This document shows positions 4,690 to 9,146 of a stretch of DNA of 9,146 nucleotides, in pieces. The notes below the pieces were generated by a model. That model made no database searches and was not told the DNA's origin. It saw only the letters and a list, made by a program, of their open reading frames with translations. Numbering within the stretch: the first letter of the stretch is position 1; each line of letters starts with the position of its first letter. Both the position numbers and the translations under genes were made by a program. The stretch is from Candidatus Heimdallarchaeota archaeon (lineage in GTDB: Archaea; Asgardarchaeota; Heimdallarchaeia; JABLTI01): contig JAUVZH010000078.1 of NCBI GenBank assembly GCA_030602675.1, positions 1 through 9,146 of the forward strand. The letters are read 5' to 3'.

Positions 4690-4916
4690 ATGTCTGAATG
4701 TGAAAAGGATTTTCAAAAATTGATAGCTTCACTAAAGAAAGTCGCAAATGAAATGATTGGGATGATTTAGGAGGATCAAATACTATTGCAGATGAAATAA
4801 ATGAATTGACAAAGAAGCTTTTTGGAGATATCTTTTACATGAAAAAGCTCTTGCCATTCTACTATTTATCTCTTATTTTGAAATATATTGCAGTTGCTCT
4901 ATCAGTGAGCATTTGA
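4690..4916 (+). pseudogene. Small gene apparently broken by a single-base frameshift
   Basis: From the ATG at 4690, which sits where a leaderless transcript would begin, the frame encodes 21 sensible residues (MSECEKDFQKLIASL, then KKVANE) and runs to a TAG at 4768. If one base is restored in the AAA run at 4751-4753, reading continues with NDWDDLGGSNTIADEINELT and then KKLFGDIFYMKKLLPF. This part has the same charged, helical character, and the frame closes at TGA 4914-4916 inside the convergent GTPase gene. The combined product would be about 75 residues, and the last 20 or so may be meaningless read-through. I do not recognise a family. It may be a degraded gene, a sequencing error, or two unrelated short frames. 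Confidence 0.4.
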
Positions 4917-6433
4917 AAAGCTTGTTCGACAGCAGCTCCTGTTAATGCAGAAGTTTCAATATATGGGATTTCAAAACCAGATTTAGTTGAAAGTTTTGCA
5001 GCTAGCTCTTGCCCATCATTAAAGTTCGTACACTCTAAATCTGTGTTTCCTCGTAAATCAATTTTATTACCAACAAGAACCAGTGCTAATTCTTTATTTT
5101 CTACTGTGACAATATCAACAAGCCATTTAGCAATATCATTAAAAGATTCCTTGTTTGAAACATCAAAAACAAGTAATGCTCCAATTAATCCTCTGAAATA
5201 AAGCTCTTTGTTAAATTTAAAGCGTTCTTTTGCAGCGATATCCCAAACTTGCAAAACAAACTTCTCATCTTTCACTTCAAGTTGTTTAGAAGCAAAATCA
5301 GCTCCTATAACCTCTTTATATTCTGAACTGAATCCTGTATCACAATAACCCTTTCGGAGAGTTGTTTTTCCAACTGCTTCATCTCCAACAAGAACAACTT
5401 TCAGGAGTGTTTTTTCCATTTTCTTTATAGGAACATCTAGTTCAGTAGGTAAACCATCACTCTCTATAGGTTTAGAGGGTGTTTTTTTTTCCTCTTCCTC
5501 ATCTTCCTTAAAGACTAAAACTTCATCAAGTGGTACATCTTCGCTAACAGTTTCCTCAGTTATATCAATAACCTCTTCTGCTATATCCTCTGCAAGTTCT
5601 TCAATAACATCTTCGTCAACAGAGTCTTCAACAACTTCCTCTATGACATCTTCGAGTGTATCTTCAACAGTTTCTTCTAGAACCTCTAATTCTTCAGAAT
5701 CACTTAATGATTTATCTTCCTTTTCTTCTTCGATCTTCTTTTCAAGTTCAACAACTTCTTGAGCAATTCCCTCAGCGATGTCTTCGGCAAGATCTTCTAT
5801 GACATCCTCATCTACGGAATCATCAACAGAATCTTCAATAACATCTTCAATTACTTCTTCAGTGATTTCCTCTATTGCTTCTTTGATAATTGTATCATCT
5901 GTAGCGTCTTCTGGAAGATCGTCTGCGATGTCTTCAACGATTTCTTCAATATCCTCTCCAACAACTTCTTCTTCCTTAATTTCCTCAATTACTTCTTCTG
6001 GAACTCTTTCAGTAATCTCTTCAGTTGGTTTATCTTCAATAGGCTCCTCAGAAACTTCTTCAACAATCTTTTGTTCTTCAACAACTGGTTCGGGAGTAAT
6101 TTCAGGTCCACTAGCTTTTATCTCCTCTAAACCAGTAATAATCTCATAGAAGTGTCCCCTCTTCGCTCTATTACGAGGTTCGTTCATAGCTTTCTTTAAT
6201 GGTTCAATAGCAGTAAGAGCATTCTGACCTAGACGTCCTAGGGATTTTGCAATTTCAACACGTACAAGCCAATTGTCATCATTAAGTCCTTCAACTAACG
6301 CAGGAATAATAATATCAAAACGGTTTTGTTTGTTGCCTAACTTTTCTGCAGCAATACAACGAAGGTCAATTTCCTCGCCTTCCTTTAATTGTTTAATAAG
6401 AAGTTCAATATTTCTTTCATCTGAATCCATCAT
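4862..6433 (-). CDS. Rab-like small GTPase fused to an N-terminal HEAT-like domain and a long acidic linker
   Basis: This 523-residue protein has three parts. Residues about 20-105 look like HEAT/PBS-type helical repeats, with NDDNWLVRVEIAKSLGRLG (51-69) as the clearest unit. Residues about 110-335 are an extremely Glu/Asp-rich segment with regularly spaced Ile/Val and an internal duplication. Residues about 340-523 form a Rab/Ras-like G domain with GDEAVGKTT (350-358), EVIGADF (374-380), WDIAAKERF (397-405), NKID (456-459) and ETSAL (493-497). Compared with Rab (T-I-G-x-D-F and W-D-T-A-G-Q-E-R-F), the switch-I Thr is Val375, the switch-II Gly is Ala401 and the catalytic Gln is Lys402. Base and phosphate binding should persist, but hydrolysis and switching may be altered. 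There is no C-terminal cysteine for prenylation. The ATG at 6433 follows GGTGA (6445-6441). The gene is divergent from the Zn-ribbon gene. Confidence 0.88.
   Translation of the reverse strand: MMDSDERNIELLIKQLKEGEEIDLRCIAAEKLGNKQNRFDIIIPALVEGLNDDNWLVRVEIAKSLGRLGQNALTAIEPLKKAMNEPRNRAKRGHFYEIITGLEEIKASGPEITPEPVVEEQKIVEEVSEEPIEDKPTEEITERVPEEVIEEIKEEEVVGEDIEEIVEDIADDLPEDATDDTIIKEAIEEITEEVIEDVIEDSVDDSVDEDVIEDLAEDIAEGIAQEVVELEKKIEEEKEDKSLSDSEELEVLEETVEDTLEDVIEEVVEDSVDEDVIEELAEDIAEEVIDITEETVSEDVPLDEVLVFKEDEEEEKKTPSKPIESDGLPTELDVPIKKMEKTLLKVVLVGDEAVGKTTLRKGYCDTGFSSEYKEVIGADFASKQLEVKDEKFVLQVWDIAAKERFKFNKELYFRGLIGALLVFDVSNKESFNDIAKWLVDIVTVENKELALVLVGNKIDLRGNTDLECTNFNDGQELAAKLSTKSGFEIPYIETSALTGAAVEQAFQMLTDRATAIYFKIRDK
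5576..5818 (-). repeat. Internal repeat in the acidic linker of the Rab-like GTPase
   Basis: Protein residues 206-221 (SVDEDVIEDLAEDIAE) recur at 271-286 (SVDEDVIEELAEDIAE), an offset of 65 residues. The surrounding sequence also alternates acidic and Ile/Val pairs. The DNA of the two copies has drifted more than the protein, so selection for this acidic pattern is plausible. Confidence 0.6.
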
Positions 6434-6461
6434 AATAAGGTCACCACTAATAATTGAAGAT

Positions 6462-6471
6462 AGTATAAATT
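6462..6471 (-). promoter_or_regulatory. Possible TATA box of the Rab-like GTPase gene
   Basis: ATTTATACT on the minus strand is preceded by AGAGA and lies about 33 bases before the ATG at 6433. This implies a leader of under 10 bases or one that just includes GGTGA. The gap 6434-6590 is divergent and must hold promoters for both flanking genes. Confidence 0.35.
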
Positions 6472-6560
6472 CTCTATTTTAACATTAAAAAAGAATTTTA
6501 TTGATGACTTTTTCTTCAAAAAGAAGTTAATTTCATTGTTTCTATCCTAAAAATTACAAG

Positions 6561-6570
6561 TAATTAAATA
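6561..6570 (+). promoter_or_regulatory. TATA box placing a leaderless start for the Zn-ribbon gene
   Basis: TAATTAAATA is centred near 6566, about 26 bases before the ATG at 6591. There is no Shine-Dalgarno sequence, so a leaderless start at 6591 fits; the in-frame ATG at 6600 is the alternative. Confidence 0.4.
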
Positions 6571-6590
6571 ACTATACTACTCAAACAAAT

Positions 6591-6821
6591 ATGAACAAAA
6601 TGAAAAAAACAGGAACATGCCCAAAGTGTGGGTCAATAAAAATGGCTGGACTTTTGAATAATAAAGTTGGAACCAATTATGGAAACCTCTATTTTTTGGT
6701 ATCCGATTGGCGCACTGCAACATATGAAGCGTATACTTGTATGGATTGTGGATATAGCGAGTTTTATCCAGATGAAAAAGGGTTAGAAAATATTAGGAAA
6801 TACTATACTTATCAGGAATAA
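6591..6821 (+). CDS. Small Zn-ribbon protein, predicted nucleic-acid binding (COG3478-like)
   Basis: The 76-residue protein holds one zinc ribbon built from CPKC (Cys10 and Cys13) and CMDC (Cys50 and Cys53). The second knuckle sits in YTCMDCGYSEFYPDEKGLE. The long spacing between knuckles and the 'C-G-Y-x-E-F-Y' ending, followed by a short helix, match the COG3478 group of predicted nucleic-acid-binding Zn-ribbon proteins, whose biological role is not established. The length is normal for that group. The start at 6591 is favoured by the TATA position; MKKTG at 6600 would remove only three residues. It is divergent from the Rab-like GTPase gene and separated by 133 bases from the surface-protein gene, which has its own promoter. 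Confidence 0.8.
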   Translation: MNKMKKTGTCPKCGSIKMAGLLNNKVGTNYGNLYFLVSDWRTATYEAYTCMDCGYSEFYPDEKGLENIRKYYTYQE

Positions 6822-6899
6822 AATGAAAACTAATTCATGAAATCTACAAGAAGAAAAATAACAATTATTGTCAGAAACGTTTATTGAGAATAATAGAAG

Positions 6900-6910
6900 T
6901 ATTATATTTA
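6900..6910 (+). promoter_or_regulatory. TATA box of the SBBP surface-protein gene
   Basis: TATTATATTTA, centred near 6905, predicts transcription starting near 6931. That leaves a leader of about 24 bases containing GGAGGGAG, and it excludes the upstream in-frame GTG at 6931 as a practical start. Confidence 0.5.
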
Positions 6911-6942
6911 GACAAAAAAAATAATTTTAGGTGTTATTGCTT

Positions 6943-6950
6943 GGAGGGAG
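6943..6950 (+). promoter_or_regulatory. Ribosome binding site fixing the start of the SBBP protein at GTG 6955
   Basis: GGAGGGAG is a near-perfect Shine-Dalgarno sequence ending a few bases before GTG at 6955. From that GTG the protein begins with a positively charged residue pair and a hydrophobic signal-peptide core. Confidence 0.7.
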
Positions 6951-6954
6951 CAAT

Positions 6955-8577
6955 GTGACTAAAAGAATAATGAATGTGATGTTAATTTGCTTGATTTTAA
7001 TTAGTGTAGTAACTGTTAGAGAACAGTTTGTTGAAAGAACGAATATTCTAAGAGATAGTGATAATCAATCTGTTTCTTTAAGTGAGCAAGAAATAACTGA
7101 AGAAGTTAATAAAAGATTCAGAAGTTCATTCCTTGAAAATCAAGGACAATTAGGAAACGAAGAAATAATTTTCTATGGTTCACTTCCAAACGGGAAAATA
7201 GCTTTCGGTGAAAGCAAAATAATGCTCTGGATGGAGGGAATGAATAGTATAATTACCCTTAGTTTTGAGGATTCACGACAGGTTTCACCGATTGGTGTAG
7301 AAGAACTCATAACAAGGAGTAACTACTTCCTTGGCAATCGAGGAACTTATACTAACGTGAGAAGTTTCGAAGCAATACTATATAATGACTTATGGAAAGG
7401 GATTGATCTTTATTACCAAGCCACTCCTAAGGGTGCGAAGTATGAATTTCGATTAGCTCCTGAAGCCAATCCCGAGGATATCAGTATTAGCTGTGAAGGT
7501 CAGGAACAACTCAGTATTAGAAAAGATTCTTTGATTCTTCTTAAGGGTGAAGGACGATTCATAGATGAGGGATTAAAAGTCTTGCAGGAAGGAGAAGAAA
7601 TTGCTGCAAGATTTGTTACTAAGGGGGACAATATTTTTGGATTTCAACTAAGTGAATATGATAAAACCAAATCATTGTTAATTGATCCATTACTCTATTC
7701 TACGTTTATCGGGGGAAGCTCTTTTGACTTTGGGCATTCGATTGCTCTTGACAGCGAAGGAAACGCTTACGTAACTGGTAGAACCTCTTCCTATGACTTT
7801 CCAACGACAGAAAATGCTTACAATAGAACTAATGGTGGTTTTGATGATTGCTTTGTTTTCAAACTTGCAGCAAATGGTTCATCATTGCTCTACTCAACAT
7901 TTGTCGGGGGAATGGAAGATGACTCTGGAGATTCGATTGCCCTTGACAATGAAGGAAACGCTTACGTGACTGGTTTCACAGAATCATTTGAATTTCCAAC
8001 GACAATGAATGCTTATGATGAGTCATTTAATAGTGCAGGGGATTGCTTTGTCTTCAAACTCTCAACTAATGGTTCATCACTGCTCTACTCAACATTTATC
8101 GGAGGAGACTATATTGATACAGGAAACTCGATTGCTTTGGACAATATGAGGAACGCTTACGTGACTGGTTATACATATTCGAGTGATTTTCCAACAACAG
8201 AAAACGCTTACAACAGAATCCTTGGAGGGTTTAGGAATTGCTTTGTCTTTAAACTATCAGCAGATGGCTCCTCGATACTCTACTCAACATATGTCGGAGG
8301 AAGCTTGGAAGATAGTGGGTTTTCTATTGCCCTTGACAGCGAGGAGAACGCTTACGTGACTGGTTATACCACATCAAACGACTTTCCAACGACTATTGGC
8401 GCCTATGATAAGTCATATGGTGATTGGAGGGATTGCTTTGTCTTCAAGCTTTTAATCGAAGATGCTACAAACGGTATTGGTTTACCAACAATTAGAATAA
8501 TCAGTCTTACGTTTACCAGTTTGACAATAATTGCTATGATTACAATAATTATCCCGCATAGGAGAAAAAGAAAGTAG
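6955..8577 (+). CDS. Secreted, membrane-anchored DUF7948/SBBP beta-propeller-repeat protein
   Basis: The 540-residue protein starts at GTG 6955, with a strong Shine-Dalgarno sequence in front. It opens with a signal peptide or anchor: TKR, then a hydrophobic core of about 16 residues. Residues about 59-246 match the domain that precedes SBBP repeats in many surface proteins: FLENQGQLG, SNYFLGNRGTYTNV, WKGIDLYYQA and LLIDPLLYSTFIGG. Four SBBP repeats begin at residues 247, 312, 377 and 442, each exactly 65 residues, of the pattern LYST-x-x-GG, SIALD-x-E-x-NAYVTG, DFPTT, CFVFKL. A C-terminal transmembrane segment (about 513-533) ends in RRKRK, a cytoplasmic stop. It should sit on the outer face of the cell membrane with the propeller outward. 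SBBP proteins are widespread in bacteria and occur in archaea; their ligands are mostly unknown. It is followed by T-run terminators. Confidence 0.9.
   Translation: MTKRIMNVMLICLILISVVTVREQFVERTNILRDSDNQSVSLSEQEITEEVNKRFRSSFLENQGQLGNEEIIFYGSLPNGKIAFGESKIMLWMEGMNSIITLSFEDSRQVSPIGVEELITRSNYFLGNRGTYTNVRSFEAILYNDLWKGIDLYYQATPKGAKYEFRLAPEANPEDISISCEGQEQLSIRKDSLILLKGEGRFIDEGLKVLQEGEEIAARFVTKGDNIFGFQLSEYDKTKSLLIDPLLYSTFIGGSSFDFGHSIALDSEGNAYVTGRTSSYDFPTTENAYNRTNGGFDDCFVFKLAANGSSLLYSTFVGGMEDDSGDSIALDNEGNAYVTGFTESFEFPTTMNAYDESFNSAGDCFVFKLSTNGSSLLYSTFIGGDYIDTGNSIALDNMRNAYVTGYTYSSDFPTTENAYNRILGGFRNCFVFKLSADGSSILYSTYVGGSLEDSGFSIALDSEENAYVTGYTTSNDFPTTIGAYDKSYGDWRDCFVFKLLIEDATNGIGLPTIRIISLTFTSLTIIAMITIIIPHRRKRK
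7693..8472 (+). repeat. Four tandem 195-bp repeats encoding SBBP units
   Basis: The CTCTA(T/C)TC motif recurs at 7693, 7888, 8083 and 8278, exactly 195 bases apart each time. Long stretches are nearly identical between units, for example around GCTTACGTGACTGGTT and GATTGCTTTGTCTTC. The DNA-level similarity suggests recent or ongoing homogenisation. Confidence 0.9.
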
Positions 8578-8585
8578 TTATATGC

Positions 8586-8622
8586 TTTCAATTTTCTTTT
8601 TTTCTTTTTTAGCTTTTTTTTT
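8586..8622 (+). terminator. Poly-T terminator of the SBBP protein gene
   Basis: Several T-runs of four to nine bases follow within 45 bases of the stop codon, which suits archaeal T-rich termination. The rest of the gap to the tRNA (about 8623-8793) shows no convincing gene. Confidence 0.55.
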
Positions 8623-8793
8623 AAGCAAAATCCTTTGAGGTGGTGGGGGAGATAATAGCAGATGCAAGGAAAAAACTCTTCTGAAATCAAATTATCGCTA
8701 AAATGTTGAATAATTATACCTCTAATTCCTAATTAGCTCCTTAAAAAAAAACAATAGATACAAATACCTTCAACAATCAAAAAGTACATTATC

Positions 8794-8801
8794 AAAAAAA
8801 A
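8794..8801 (-). terminator. T8 terminator downstream of tRNA-Lys
   Basis: Eight T residues on the minus strand begin 13 bases past the encoded CCA of the tRNA gene. A second A/T run (T9 on the minus strand) lies at 8743-8751. Confidence 0.5.
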
Positions 8802-8813
8802 CATTAAAAGAAG

Positions 8814-8890
8814 TGGCAGGCGCGACGGGATTTGAACCCGCGGCCACTTAGTTAAAAGCCAAGTGCTCTACCTAGCTGAGCTACGCGCCT
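8814..8890 (-). tRNA. tRNA-Lys (anticodon UUU) with encoded CCA
   Basis: The minus strand folds as a full cloverleaf. The acceptor stem AGGCGCG pairs with CGCGCCT, and the D-arm is GCTC with GAGC. The anticodon stem CTTGG pairs with CTAAG (one G-U) around the loop CTTTTAA. The variable loop is TGGCC, and the T-arm is GCGGG-TTCAAAT-CCCGT. The anticodon TTT is at 8856-8854 and reads lysine AAA and AAG codons. The acceptor stem is followed by G73 and then CCA, so the 3' end is encoded in the gene. No intron is seen. Confidence 0.97.
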
Positions 8891-8910
8891 AGTTTATGCA
8901 TCTTTTTTAC

Positions 8911-8922
8911 GTTATATTTTCC
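8911..8922 (-). promoter_or_regulatory. BRE/TATA promoter of tRNA-Lys
   Basis: GGAAA followed by ATATAAC lies with its TATA centre about 24 bases before the tRNA 5' end, the standard position for an archaeal tRNA promoter. Confidence 0.5.
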
Positions 8923-8951
8923 TTTTTAAATTTGTTGTTTTGTTTATTTTC

Positions 8952-9146
8952 TTAATCTATAACTTCCTTAGATATCTCTGTTATTTTAACAATAATATCA
9001 TCAGCCCAATTCTTATTATGAAATTTCTTTCTTAGAAGTTTAGATATTTTTGAATGTACATTTACATATAACATACCTACATCTACTTTCAGCAAATCTT
9101 TTCTTAATTCAATTTTATTAGCAGCATCTTTAATGTCTGCCGAAAC
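8952..9146 (-). CDS. C-terminal part of an unrecognised protein (5' end outside window)
   Basis: The minus-strand frame is open from the right edge to TAA (8954-8952) and encodes 64 residues. The sequence is rich in Lys, Ile and Asp, with NVHSKISKLLRKKF in the middle and NWADDIIVKITEISKEVID at the end. It is probably helical and has no cysteine or membrane segment. I do not recognise a family. The tRNA-Lys gene lies 61 bases downstream on the same strand with its own promoter. Coding is supported by the open frame and typical composition, not by homology. Confidence 0.5.
   Translation of the reverse strand, partial: VSADIKDAANKIELRKDLLKVDVGMLYVNVHSKISKLLRKKFHNKNWADDIIVKITEISKEVID

Noticed and set aside
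5759..6149. Plus-strand frames rich in Ser/Thr or Asn/Phe, resembling mucin-like or membrane proteins
   Set aside because: Both are antisense readings of the Glu/Asp-rich linker; GAA/GAT codons read backward give Ser- and Phe-rich frames automatically.
6500..6526. TGATGA box-C-like motif and a CTTTTT-CTTC-AAAAAG hairpin, considered as a C/D-box small RNA
   Set aside because: No D box or C'/D' partner at suitable spacing; an A/T hairpin like this is expected in AT-rich DNA.
6931..6954. Upstream GTG start for the SBBP protein
   Set aside because: The GGAGGGAG Shine-Dalgarno sequence would lie inside the coding region, and the signal peptide would gain an unlikely hydrophobic prefix; GTG 6955 fits better.
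7693..8472. Regular 195-bp repeats considered as a CRISPR-like or satellite array
   Set aside because: The repeats are in frame and encode SBBP propeller units within one protein.
8660..8706. 15-codon plus-strand frame after a G-rich stretch
   Set aside because: No promoter, no paralogue, and it lies beyond the poly-T terminator of the previous gene.

Overview
The window is AT-rich and archaeal. Archaeal markers are RNA polymerase subunit Rpo11/RpoL, transcript-cleavage factor TFS, a DUF99 protein, an adenosine-specific kinase (DUF355), TATA/BRE-type promoters (several placed for leaderless mRNAs) and T-run terminators. Two different Ras-superfamily-type GTPases, one of them Rab-like and fused to a HEAT-like domain and a very acidic linker, point to an Asgard archaeon (inference from gene content only; no phylogeny was run).

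Layout. Positions 1-119 hold the 3' end of an unidentified gene, perhaps a fumarase/aspartase-superfamily lyase. On the plus strand follow rpoL (218-496), a short RNase III-fold protein (600-1031) and a DUF99 protein (1070-1660). On the minus strand lie TFS (1674-2015), an MglA/COG2229-like GTPase (2167-2910) and an unrecognised 149-aa protein (3043-3492). A plus-strand adenosine-specific kinase follows (3662-4156).

The apparently empty stretch 4157-4861 is the most unusual part. Its minus strand carries two tandem, diverged copies of a 27-28 codon gene (4259-4342 and 4422-4508). Each has its own Shine-Dalgarno site and a shared leader, a strong TATA box lies upstream, and a T8 terminator lies downstream. 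Beyond them are an inverted repeat and a plus-strand small gene that looks frameshifted (4690 onward).

Next come the HEAT/acidic/Rab-like GTPase (4862-6433, minus), a divergent Zn-ribbon protein (6591-6821), and a secreted, membrane-anchored DUF7948/SBBP-repeat surface protein with four exact 65-residue repeats (6955-8577). The right end has a tRNA-Lys(UUU) with encoded CCA (8814-8890, minus) and the 3' part of an unknown gene (8952-9146, minus).

Working together: rpoL and TFS serve transcription, and the RNase III-like and DUF99 proteins are probably co-transcribed nucleic-acid enzymes. The GTPases and the surface protein belong to the cell-organisation and cell-surface side. No mobile element or CRISPR array is visible.
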